Below are positions 16,656 to 24,259 of a stretch of 64,000 nucleotides of DNA, in pieces. Under the pieces are notes generated by a model, which was not told the origin of the DNA, did no database searches, and saw only the letters and a list, made by a program, of their open reading frames with translations. Source of the DNA: Caccoplasma sp905210875 (GTDB taxonomy: Bacteria > Bacteroidota > Bacteroidia > Bacteroidales > UBA11471); assembly GCA_963931635.1 (NCBI GenBank), contig OZ007034.1:1426001-1490000 (forward strand), written 5' to 3'. Within the stretch, counting starts at the first letter, position 1; each line of letters begins with the position of its first letter. Made by a program: the position numbers and the translations under genes.

Positions 16656-18032
16656 ATGAACATGGGATATATCAGCATCCAAATCAACAAGGCGAAAGGG
16701 TCGGCTGACACGGGCGCATCCGACCACATAGAACGCAAGACCACACCCAAGAACGCAGACCCCACACGCACCCACCTCAACCGTGAACTGGTGGAGTTTC
16801 CCGATGGCGTAGCAGACCGCACCGAGGCGATAAGCCACCGCATCCGCACGGCAGGCATCAGGCGGAAGATAACGTCCGACCAAGTGAGGGCAATCCGCAT
16901 CGTGCTTTCGGGTACACACGAGGACATGGTAAGAGTGCAAGACGAAGGCAGGCTAAACGAATGGTGCGATGACAACCTGCAATGGCTGCACCGCACATTC
17001 GGCAAGGAGAACACCGTATCGGCGGTGCTGCACATGGACGAACATACGCCGCACATCCACGCAACGGTCGTGCCGATAGTGACGGGCGAGCGCAGGAAAG
17101 CAAGGAAAAAGCAAGCAGAAGGCAAGCGCACTTACCGCAAGAAAGCCAACGCCGTGCGCCTATGCGCCGATGACCTCCTGACCCGTGAAAGGCTTGTCGC
17201 CTACCATGACAGCTACGCCGCAGCGATGGCGAAGTACGGCTTGCAGCGTGGTGTCCGAGGTTCGGAGGCACGGCACATGACAACCGCCCAATACTACCGT
17301 GACCTGAAACGGCAGACGGGAGAGCTTGAAGCCAACGTACAGCAGTTGCAGACCGAACAGCAACAGGCGGAACGGCAGCTTGACGAAGTGCGGAAAGAAA
17401 TCAAGTCGGAGAAGTTGGAAGCCGCCAAGACCGAGGCGAAAGCGGCACTCGTGGCAAAGGTCGGTTCTCTTTTGGGCAGCGGCAAGCTGAAAGAGCATGA
17501 AGCCGACAACCGCACCCTACAAGGCGAGGTCGCAGCCCGTGACGAGAGCATCGAAGTGTTGCAACAGCAGATGCAGCGGCAGCAGGATGAACACAGCCGC
17601 CAGCTGATGGAACTGCAAGCCCAACACCGCAGGGAAATGGCGGACAAGGAAGCGGAACACCAAAAGGAAGTGTCATTCCTGAAATCCATTATCCAAAAAG
17701 CCAAGAAATGGTTTCCGCTGTTCCAAGAGTTGGTGTACATGGAGAGGTTCTGCCTTAAAGTCGGCTTCAGCGAAAGGCAGACCGCCACGCTCATCAGCGG
17801 CAAGCCGTTGTTCTACGAAGGCGAACTCTATTCGGAGGAGCACAGGCGGAAGTTCAAAACTGAGGAAGCTGGTTTCCAAGTGGTAAAAGACCCGAAAGAC
17901 AGGTCTAAACTCGCACTTGCCATCAACGGGCAACCGATTGGCGAATGGTTCAAGGAGCAGTTTGACAGGCTGTTTTCGTCCATCAGAAGGACTGTTGAGC
18001 CGCTCAGGAGAGGCAAGGGCATAGGATTATAA
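16656..18032 (+). CDS. MobV-family (Pre/Mob) relaxase, element 2
   Basis: 458 residues, collinear with the element 1 relaxase without gaps. It keeps the N-terminal HIERKTTPKN motif and the HMDEHTPHIH metal site (126-135). From about residue 66 on it differs from the other copy by scattered substitutions, many in the coiled-coil middle, while the first 65 codons are identical. It should mobilize the element in trans with a helper. Confidence 0.88.
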   Translation: MNMGYISIQINKAKGSADTGASDHIERKTTPKNADPTRTHLNRELVEFPDGVADRTEAISHRIRTAGIRRKITSDQVRAIRIVLSGTHEDMVRVQDEGRLNEWCDDNLQWLHRTFGKENTVSAVLHMDEHTPHIHATVVPIVTGERRKARKKQAEGKRTYRKKANAVRLCADDLLTRERLVAYHDSYAAAMAKYGLQRGVRGSEARHMTTAQYYRDLKRQTGELEANVQQLQTEQQQAERQLDEVRKEIKSEKLEAAKTEAKAALVAKVGSLLGSGKLKEHEADNRTLQGEVAARDESIEVLQQQMQRQQDEHSRQLMELQAQHRREMADKEAEHQKEVSFLKSIIQKAKKWFPLFQELVYMERFCLKVGFSERQTATLISGKPLFYEGELYSEEHRRKFKTEEAGFQVVKDPKDRSKLALAINGQPIGEWFKEQFDRLFSSIRRTVEPLRRGKGIGL

Positions 18033-18152
18033 ACAATGATAATAGGAGGATAGCAAGTTTGTGTTTTGGTATGCCTAAAACAGACTTACGATCCTTCCGT
18101 TGGTCGATTTCCTATTTTTTAGAGATTGTCATTGAATGTATGTTCGATGAAT

Positions 18153-18986
18153 TTATGAGGGTTGTTTTATGTTCCATGAGATACAGTTGAGACCCCCTCC
18201 ATGACTGATTATATTTGAGATATCAACTGGTTCGATACGACCTTGATAGTCTGGAAATGCCGCCTCAATTTGCTGTAAAGCCTGTTCATCTTCCTTTATA
18301 TTGAATACAGGCACTATGATAACATTCTTTGTCTGAAGAAAATTGATGTATGCCCAAGAATGTCCCCTGTTCCGTGGGCGAGTGGAGTATTTCATGACTA
18401 TGACATCAAAGTCCCGTTCCAACTCTTTGAGAAACTTGTTCGCAAAGTAGCGGGACATTTCGTAAGCAGTCAGTAATACTGTATTTCCGTTAACCCAACG
18501 GACAATGCCATCTGCATGACCGTATGTTTCTGATTTATCCCATGGCAGAAAGACAATGCTACATTCAAACAACTGTTCAAGTATGGCAATTACCTTGTTA
18601 CGCGGGATGTTTTTGTTCTCACAAAACACCTTTTCAGTCATTATCACTTTGTCGGGGCACTTGATAATGTTACCGCCATCTATTATCAAATTTGTTTTGA
18701 CGGTCGGAGTGTTCAGGTCATGCAAAACGGCTGTCGGGTCGGTTATATACCTCCTGTCTTTCTCGTTCTGCAAATAGTCAGGAGCATAAGCGTATTGTAC
18801 AAATTTGGTTTCATTAACTTGTATGGGCATATAGTCCCTGCACCAATAATCTTTGGTATGGCGCAGGAAGCCATATTTAATCCCATACTTGTCCAATAAC
18901 TTGCAGATATTATTTATGGGCACAGGAAAGTCCTTCAATGCCCATTCCGAGAAATACACAATATCAGTCAATCGGTCGGTAACCAT
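18153..18986 (-). CDS. Agmatine/peptidyl-arginine deiminase-fold enzyme (defence-cargo candidate)
   Basis: 277-residue member of the guanidino-group-modifying superfamily (agmatine deiminase / Porphyromonas-type PAD). The key sites are present: WCRD (48-51), DGGN (103-106), H157-A-D159-G and the nucleophile Cys268 in GGGLNCISW, so it is likely an active hydrolase or transferase on a guanidino group. At 277 residues it is shorter than typical agmatine deiminases of about 350, and no signal peptide is seen, so it acts in the cytoplasm. It is the last gene of the cargo operon and its start overlaps the preceding gene by 19 nt. The substrate cannot be inferred; free agmatine metabolism seems unlikely in this context. 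Confidence 0.82.
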   Translation of the reverse strand: MVTDRLTDIVYFSEWALKDFPVPINNICKLLDKYGIKYGFLRHTKDYWCRDYMPIQVNETKFVQYAYAPDYLQNEKDRRYITDPTAVLHDLNTPTVKTNLIIDGGNIIKCPDKVIMTEKVFCENKNIPRNKVIAILEQLFECSIVFLPWDKSETYGHADGIVRWVNGNTVLLTAYEMSRYFANKFLKELERDFDVIVMKYSTRPRNRGHSWAYINFLQTKNVIIVPVFNIKEDEQALQQIEAAFPDYQGRIEPVDISNIISHGGGLNCISWNIKQPS

Positions 18987-19606
18987 ATATCTTCATTGAG
19001 TTTAAAGCTCCATTGCCGTTTGTCTTTTTCTGTTGTTTTCTTGCCGTCTTTTATAATATACACTCCTTTTCTCGCATTTTGCAAAAGATTAGATTGTGGG
19101 AAGTGTTCATCATCGACCCATACGATACCGGGCTTGCCGTTTAGCGAGAAGCCGTTAAGATAATATTTCAAATATAGAACTCGTTCATCACAAAACATCC
19201 CTTTAGAAGTCAGGCGGAGAAACTCTTTTTGCTCAACATCATATATCGAATATTCACGAATCAGTGCCGAAGCCCTGTATTCTTGTTCTTCATTCTCAAA
19301 AGTGATGTCATATCCAGAGCTGTGCATGTAAATCGACATAAGCGGCAAATAAGGTTCCTCGTAAGGTCCTTCTATTTCTTTTTTTGTATGATTCCTGTGA
19401 TACATGATTGGGTCTTTGATTGCATCCGGTTTGTCGCTCTCATCATGGTAGTAAAATTCAATGGTACGAATGTATACTCTATACGCATCATTCACCTTAA
19501 TATAGCCTCCATATATGAAATGAGGTGCCAATTTCTCAAATGCCGCTGTCAATTTCTCTTCAGAAGAATGACGCTTGAAGTTTGACAGATGTTCAAATAA
19601 AGTCAT
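18968..19606 (-). CDS. Unknown 212-residue protein in the deiminase operon
   Basis: I do not recognise the family. It is a soluble, mixed alpha/beta-looking protein without signal peptide or membrane segment. Possibly conserved-type motifs are RTIEFYYHDE (about 46-55), MYHRN (about 68-72), a YMHSSGYDITFEN stretch (about 92-104) and YRASALIREY (about 109-118). The order of an acidic beta strand, a His/Arg loop and an ALIR strand loosely recalls alkyladenine DNA glycosylases, but this is weak and should not be taken as an assignment. It overlaps the upstream gene by 4 nt (ATGA) and the deiminase gene by 19 nt, so the three are produced together. Confidence 0.75.
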   Translation of the reverse strand: MTLFEHLSNFKRHSSEEKLTAAFEKLAPHFIYGGYIKVNDAYRVYIRTIEFYYHDESDKPDAIKDPIMYHRNHTKKEIEGPYEEPYLPLMSIYMHSSGYDITFENEEQEYRASALIREYSIYDVEQKEFLRLTSKGMFCDERVLYLKYYLNGFSLNGKPGIVWVDDEHFPQSNLLQNARKGVYIIKDGKKTTEKDKRQWSFKLNEDIWLPTD

Positions 19607-20181
19607 ATTCTGGTAAATTTAAGTTCTTCTAATAGAGATTTGTAAGTCTTACAAAATTTACTGGTATCATTGAGAATAACGCCTACATTCTTGATGTGCA
19701 TAAGCTCATTGAAATATGCCATATCCGCTATTGCCGACCTCATTGCATCAACAGATGAACTGTAACCTGTCACTAATTTTGCCCCTGTTTGCTTTTTAAA
19801 TTCTAACGCAACTTTTTCGTTAGTCAATGTCCGACATGAACTGAAATGAACAATCTTACTGGAGAAAAAATTTTTGTTCATGGCAGCAAGTTCCATCAAA
19901 TCAATCCCATCATTCTCTCCTTCAAATGATATAGTATGATTCCTTCCATGACATGCAAAATAAATGATATCATATTTATCGAATTTGGCGAATTTACGTT
20001 TGGTAGTAAAATAGTCCATATAATATTGTAAATCTTCTCTATACAAAATGTGTCTATGTATTATATCACATTTGTAGAAATTTCTCAAACAATCCAAAAG
20101 CAACTTGGTTTCAAGATTGAACTGATTACCCTTGTGGCTGTTATATAACCATTCCGTTTCAAAACAAATTATATTATGCAT
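19603..20181 (-). CDS. Caspase/CHAT-like protein with His-Cys dyad (defence-cargo candidate)
   Basis: This 192-residue protein has the strand-HG then strand-SC pattern of clan CD cysteine peptidases: DIIYFACHGR with H78, and KIVHFSSCRTL with C116, the expected dyad of caspase-hemoglobinase/CHAT folds. It lacks a visible sensor domain such as TPR or WD40, so activation would have to come from a partner. It is the first effector-type gene after the XRE regulator (27-nt gap) and overlaps the next gene by 4 nt. Alternatives are an inactive scaffold or a small standalone peptidase. Confidence 0.75.
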   Translation of the reverse strand: MHNIICFETEWLYNSHKGNQFNLETKLLLDCLRNFYKCDIIHRHILYREDLQYYMDYFTTKRKFAKFDKYDIIYFACHGRNHTISFEGENDGIDLMELAAMNKNFFSSKIVHFSSCRTLTNEKVALEFKKQTGAKLVTGYSSSVDAMRSAIADMAYFNELMHIKNVGVILNDTSKFCKTYKSLLEELKFTRI

Positions 20182-20208
20182 AGTTTATTCAATAAAGGCA
20201 TTCATTTA

Positions 20209-20412
20209 TTACTTTATATCAAGTTTGTTGGGAATAAGAAGCTCACGTACATCTATTTTCAAGATGTCTGCAATCCGATACAGTACAGGAATAGGAGGTT
20301 GTACCTTATTAGTGGTATACAGATTGACCATGTTGAAAGTCTTTCCAAGCCTGTTTGCTAATTCTGTTTGACTAATACCTTTAGCCTCCAATACCTCTTT
20401 TATTCGGTTCAT
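20209..20412 (-). CDS. XRE-family regulator of the deiminase operon
   Basis: 67-residue helix-turn-helix protein (MNRIKEVLEAKGISQTELAN...), almost the same as the regulator of the RM cargo at 11639-11866, differing mainly at the C-terminus. It is the first gene of the operon and has the same upstream operator-like sequence. The chosen Met removes a long non-conserved N-terminal extension and lies about 27 nt downstream of the -7 box. It probably represses the cargo operon. Confidence 0.85.
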   Translation of the reverse strand: MNRIKEVLEAKGISQTELANRLGKTFNMVNLYTTNKVQPPIPVLYRIADILKIDVRELLIPNKLDIK

Positions 20413-20438
20413 ATTTGTATTCTTTTGTCTAACGGTCA

Positions 20439-20463
20439 CAAAGGTACAAAATTTTATTTGGTA
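20439..20463 (-). promoter_or_regulatory. Promoter/operator of the deiminase operon
   Basis: On the minus strand TACCAAATAAAATTTTGTACCTTTG ends in the -7 box TACCTTTG. It matches the cargo promoter of element 1 (11905-11929) at most positions, whereas neighbouring DNA does not. Confidence 0.55.
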
Positions 20464-20634
20464 TATTGCTTGTTTCTCAAAAGAAAGTGCTAATTTTGCA
20501 AATAAGAAAAGAGTTGTTTGGCAGAAACACACCGCAAATCACAGAATTTGTGACTGTTTCCAAGTCATTACCTCGTTCTATGAGAAAAGCTCATAAGTAG
20601 CTTATTTCTAATATATTCCTATTTTAATATCGGA

Positions 20635-20647
20635 TTTTCATAGAAAA
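20635..20647 (+). repeat. Element 2 right attachment repeat (attR)
   Basis: TTTTCATAGAAAA, identical to 12762-12774 and in the same codon phase of the target gene. The stretch 20464-20634 before it has no gene. Confidence 0.85.
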
Positions 20648-21101
20648 AAAAGATGATATAGAAAAGCATCTTGCAGACTTGGATAAAGCAATAAAAGATA
20701 TTGATTATAGAGAGGCAAATAAAAGGGCTGGTTATGTATATATTATTTCTAATATAGGGTCTTTCGGAGAAAACGTATACAAGATTGGTATGACACGTCG
20801 TCTTGATCCTATGGAGCGAGTTGACGAATTAGGAGATGCATCTGTTCCATTTAAATTTGATGTACATGCAATGATATTTTCTGATGATGCTCCGGCCTTA
20901 GAGACGGCGCTTCATCATGCATTTGCAAATAAAAAAGTAAATATGATAAATGGAAGAAGAGAATTTTTTTATGTGACAATAGACGAAATAGAAGAAGTTG
21001 TAAAAGCAAATTATGATAAATCTGTTGAGTTTATGCGAGTGCCACAAGCAGAGCAATATAGAGAATCTCAAAAAATGCATAGTCAATTAAATATAAGATA
21101 A
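20637..21101 (+). pseudogene. DUF4041/T5orf172 gene, 3' fragment with GIY-YIG domain (piece 3 of 3)
   Basis: C-terminal T5orf172 (GIY-YIG-like) domain: GYVYIISNIGSFGENVYKIG gives the YIG-type strands, followed by MTRRLDPMERVDELGDAS and the ALETALHHAF helix with catalytic-type Glu. The frame is open from the att repeat (F-I-E-K-K-D-D-I) through to TAA at 21101. Without the upstream pieces it has only an internal Met at 20679, from which a 140-residue standalone domain could still be made. There is no obvious promoter for it. Confidence 0.85.
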
Positions 21102-21184
21102 GAGCCTTTGGACATTTTATATTAAGGATAAAACAATATGGTACAACTGTTGCTTAGAAATTGTACTATCAATAATTGTTATTT

Positions 21185-21658
21185 ATGGAAGAACCACAAC
21201 TCAACGAACACAACAAGCAGGAATATCCCCCCATGCACACGGCCGAGCATATCTTGAACCGCACGATGGTCGAGATGTTCGGTTGCCCGCGTTCACGCAA
21301 CGCACACATCGAGCGCAAGAAGAGCAAGTGCGACTATGAATTGCCCGAGGAGCCTACGGCCGAGCAGTTGGCCGCTGTCGAGGCAAAAGTAAACGAGGTT
21401 ATTGCCCGGGCCCTGCCGGTTACGGTGGAGTTTGTGGCGCGAGCCGAAGTCCCTGCCGAGGTCGATGTCTCGAAGTTGCCCGACGACGTGAGCGAGACGT
21501 TGCGTCTGGTGCGGGTGGGCGACTACGATGTGTGTGCCTGCATCGGTGCGCATGTGGCCAATACGTCGGAGATAGGTGTTTTCAGAATCATCAGCCACGA
21601 CTATGAGCCCGGCCGTCTGCGCCTGCGTTTCAAGTTGCAGGCTCCCGATGCGAAGTGA
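21185..21658 (+). CDS. AlaX-like tRNA-editing domain protein
   Basis: This 157-residue protein matches the second additional (SAD) editing domain of alanyl/threonyl-tRNA synthetases. It has both halves of the zinc site: HTAEH (HxxxH, residues about 18-22) and CACIGAHV (CxxxH near 118). It probably deacylates mischarged tRNA-Ala or Thr in the cytoplasm. The ATG at 21185 is used; the longer frame would need TTG. GC and codon use return to chromosomal values here, marking the end of the AT-rich region. A bidirectional terminator separates it from typA. Confidence 0.8.
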   Translation: MEEPQLNEHNKQEYPPMHTAEHILNRTMVEMFGCPRSRNAHIERKKSKCDYELPEEPTAEQLAAVEAKVNEVIARALPVTVEFVARAEVPAEVDVSKLPDDVSETLRLVRVGDYDVCACIGAHVANTSEIGVFRIISHDYEPGRLRLRFKLQAPDAK

Positions 21659-21715
21659 GCAGCGCGTTTCTCGCATACGTTCTTGCCCTTGCCGGCAGGT
21701 GAGGAGGTAGATAAA

Positions 21716-21754
21716 ACGAAGAGCCGCAGGTCAATCGACCTGCGGCTCTTCGTT
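21716..21754. terminator. Bidirectional terminator between the AlaX-like gene and typA
   Basis: Perfect 16-bp stem CGAAGAGCCGCAGGTC / GACCTGCGGCTCTTCG with a 4-nt loop, A-rich on one side and T-rich on the other, between convergent genes. Confidence 0.85.
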
Positions 21755-21790
21755 TCTGGAAGGACGGACGCTGTGGCGCCGTCGCTGCTG

Positions 21791-23593
21791 TTATCGGTTG
21801 GCGCGTTTACGTTCGGTCTCGTCGAGAATGATTTTACGTATGCGCAGGTGGTGCGGAGTTACTTCGAGGTACTCGTCTTCCTTGATGTATTCGAGCGATT
21901 CTTCGAGGCTCATCACAATGGGCGGAATGATGCGCGCCTTTTCGTCGGCACCCGAAGCACGCATGTTGGTGAGCTTTTTCGATTTGGTAACGTTGACTAC
22001 GATGTCGCCCTCTTTGGCGTTCTCGCCTACTACCTGTCCGGCATAAACCTCTTCCTGCGGGAAGATGAAGAAGCGGCCGCGGTCTTGCAGTTTATCAAGA
22101 GCATAGGCGTAGGCGGTACCCGATTCCATGGCAATGAGCGAACCGTTGGTACGACGTTCGATATCGCCTTTCCACGGCTGGTATTCGAGGAATCGGTGAG
22201 CCATGATGGCTTCGCCGGCCGATGCGGTGAGTACGTTGTTGCGCAGACCGATGATACCGCGCGAGGGAATCGAAAATTCGAGGTGTATGCGGTCGCCCTG
22301 GGTGTCCATCGAGAGCAGGTCGCCTTTACGACGGGTTACCATATCAATCATTTTGCTGGCATACTCTTCGGGCACGTTGATGGTGAGTTGTTCTACCGGC
22401 TCGCATTTCACACCGTCGATTTCCTTGACGATGACCTGCGGCTGGCCCACTTGCAACTCGTAGCCTTCGCGGCGCATCGTCTCGATAAGAATGGAGAGGT
22501 GCAGCACGCCGCGTCCATAGACATTCCATACACCATCTTCGGGGGCTTTCTCTACGCGCAGGGCAAGGTTGCGTTCCAACTCCTTTTCAAGACGTTCGGC
22601 AATGTGGCGTGAGGTGACATATTTTCCGTCGCGGCCGAAGAAGGGGGAGTCGTTGTTGGTGAAGGTCATCGACATGGTGGGTTCGTCGATGGCGATACGG
22701 GGCAGAGGTTCGGGGGCATTGACATCGGCAATAGTGTCGCCTATCTCAAAATCTTCGATACCTACCAAAGCACATATCTCGCCCGAAGCGGCGCTTTCGA
22801 CACGGGTGCGGCCCATGCCTTCGAAGACGTGCAGCTCCTTGATGCGTTGTTTTACGGTCGAGCCGTCGCGCTTGCACAGCACGATGTCCTGACCTTCGCG
22901 CAGTTCACCGCGGTGTATGCGGCCTATGGCGATACGGCCTACATACGACGAGAAGTCGAGCGAGGTGATAAGCATCTGCGAGGGACCTTCGATGTATTCG
23001 GGGGCAGGTATGTGTTCGATGATGGTGTCGAGCAGTACCGATATGTTGTCGGTAGGTTTGCGCCAGTCGGTCGACATCCAGTTCTGCTTGGCCGAGCCGT
23101 AGATGGTAGGGAAGTCGAGTTGCTCTTCGGTGGCGTTGAGGTTGAACATCAATTCGAAAACCATCTCCTGGACCTCATCGGGGCGACAGTTTTGCTTGTC
23201 GACCTTGTTGATGACCACGATGGGTTTCAATCCCATCTGAATGGCTTTTTGCAGTACGAATCGGGTTTGAGGCATGGGACCCTCGAAGGCGTCGACCAGC
23301 AGCAGGCAGCCGTCGGCCATGTTGAGTACGCGTTCCACCTCGCCGCCGAAATCGGCGTGGCCCGGGGTGTCGATAATGTTTATCTTACAATCCTTGTAAC
23401 GTATCGAAACGTTTTTCGAGAGAATCGTTATGCCGCGTTCCCGTTCGAGGTCGTTGTTGTCGAGAATGAGTTCTCCTGTGTTTTGGTTGTCGCGGAAAAG
23501 GCGGCCGGCCATCAGCATCTTGTCGACGAGGGTGGTTTTGCCATGGTCGACGTGGGCAATGATGGCGATGTTCCGAATGTTTTGTCTTTGCAT
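21791..23593 (-). CDS. typA: GTP-binding protein TypA/BipA
   Basis: 600-residue translational GTPase of the EF-G family, associated with 50S assembly and stress adaptation. Residues 13-20 AHVDHGKT form G1; DTPGHADF (G3) and NKVDK (G4) follow, then the EF-G-like domains and the BipA-specific C-terminus. Length is normal. It is transcribed alone, convergent with the AlaX-like gene. On its strand a -7 box TACCTTTG lies about 22-29 nt before the start codon, without a good -33 motif. Confidence 0.97.
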   Translation of the reverse strand: MQRQNIRNIAIIAHVDHGKTTLVDKMLMAGRLFRDNQNTGELILDNNDLERERGITILSKNVSIRYKDCKINIIDTPGHADFGGEVERVLNMADGCLLLVDAFEGPMPQTRFVLQKAIQMGLKPIVVINKVDKQNCRPDEVQEMVFELMFNLNATEEQLDFPTIYGSAKQNWMSTDWRKPTDNISVLLDTIIEHIPAPEYIEGPSQMLITSLDFSSYVGRIAIGRIHRGELREGQDIVLCKRDGSTVKQRIKELHVFEGMGRTRVESAASGEICALVGIEDFEIGDTIADVNAPEPLPRIAIDEPTMSMTFTNNDSPFFGRDGKYVTSRHIAERLEKELERNLALRVEKAPEDGVWNVYGRGVLHLSILIETMRREGYELQVGQPQVIVKEIDGVKCEPVEQLTINVPEEYASKMIDMVTRRKGDLLSMDTQGDRIHLEFSIPSRGIIGLRNNVLTASAGEAIMAHRFLEYQPWKGDIERRTNGSLIAMESGTAYAYALDKLQDRGRFFIFPQEEVYAGQVVGENAKEGDIVVNVTKSKKLTNMRASGADEKARIIPPIVMSLEESLEYIKEDEYLEVTPHHLRIRKIILDETERKRANR

Positions 23594-23614
23594 ACCTTAA
23601 AAAATTTTCCGGCG

Positions 23615-23622
23615 CAAAGGTA
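23615..23622 (-). promoter_or_regulatory. -7 box of typA
   Basis: TACCTTTG on the minus strand, 22 nt upstream of the typA ATG. A -33 TTTG is not found at 19-21 bp. Confidence 0.5.
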
Positions 23623-23739
23623 CGACAAAAAACGCGATAATTTATACGCCCGAGAGGTTTAATTGCTCTTTTTCAAAGCCGAAAGAGGCAAATTTTTTCA
23701 TTTTCAGGGGAGAAATGAGGAAAAATACCGGCCAAAACG

Positions 23740-23770
23740 TTTGCCGGTCGGAAATATTTGTCTACCTTTG
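23740..23770 (+). promoter_or_regulatory. rpsO promoter
   Basis: TTTG (23740-23743), 19-bp spacer, TACCTTTG (23763-23770): a full Bacteroidales sigma-ABfr promoter, 42 nt before the rpsO start. Confidence 0.85.
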
Positions 23771-23812
23771 CGGTCTCAAAACATTTCATTCATATATAAA
23801 ACAGTTAAAAAG

Positions 23813-24082
23813 ATGTATTTAATGTCAGAGAAAAAAAAGGAAATCTTTGAGAAGTACGGAAAGAACAATACTGATACTGGTTCTCCCGAGTCCCAGATTG
23901 CATTATTTTCCTATCGTATCTCTCATTTGACTGAGCACCTCAAGTCAAATCACAAAGATTATACGACCGAAAGAGCCCTGAAAATGCTGGTAGGTAAACG
24001 TCGCCGCCTGCTCGATTATCTGCAAAAGATCGACATCGAGCGCTACCGTGCCATCGTTAAGGATCTGGGCCTGAGAAAGTAA
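23813..24082 (+). CDS. rpsO: 30S ribosomal protein S15
   Basis: 89 residues, the standard S15 length, with the conserved TGSPESQIALFSYRISHLTEH and GKRRRLLDYL segments that contact 16S rRNA. The start MYLMSEKKKEIFEKYG matches the Bacteroidales S15 start (MYL...), so 23813 is preferred over the internal Met at 23822 or the long upstream frame. It is monocistronic, with its own promoter and a strong terminator. Confidence 0.97.
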   Translation: MYLMSEKKKEIFEKYGKNNTDTGSPESQIALFSYRISHLTEHLKSNHKDYTTERALKMLVGKRRRLLDYLQKIDIERYRAIVKDLGLRK

Positions 24083-24102
24083 GTTCTCTTGCTTGTGCTA
24101 TG

Positions 24103-24141
24103 CTGGGGGCATCTTCATCAAGAAGATGCCCCCAGTTTTTT
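24103..24141 (+). terminator. rpsO terminator
   Basis: 14-bp stem CTGGGGGCATCTTC / GAAGATGCCCCCAG with a 5-nt loop and TTTTTT. Confidence 0.92.
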
Positions 24142-24259
24142 GTGCTGTGCCGCAGTGACGACGGGCGCGAGGGGTGGCGTGGGCGAAAACGCCGGAAAAA
24201 ATGAAACGAGTACTCCGGTGAAGGAAAGTACCCGTTTCTCGTCTTATGAAATAGATTGC

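Larger units (their letters stand above)
14885..18032 (+). repeat. 3.1-kb direct repeat between elements, copy 2
   Basis: Partner of 4932-8079. Recombination between the copies would delete about 9.95 kb, including the RM cargo. Confidence 0.85.
12775..20647 (+). mobile_element. Integrative mobilizable element 2 (deiminase/caspase-like cargo)
   Basis: About 7.9 kb flanked by the perfect 13-bp repeat, inserted about 650 bp further along the same target gene. The backbone is collinear with element 1: 14885-18032 aligns with 4932-8079 at a constant offset of 9953, with no net insertion or deletion. The cargo differs completely except for the XRE regulator. No transfer (tra) genes are present. 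Removing it joins F-I-E-K codons of pieces 2 and 3 in frame. Confidence 0.88.

Noticed and set aside
18153..18986. Deiminase gene as ordinary agmatine catabolism (aguA)
   Set aside because: No aguB/putrescine genes nearby, shorter than the usual enzyme, and embedded in an overlapping operon inside a mobile element's cargo slot.
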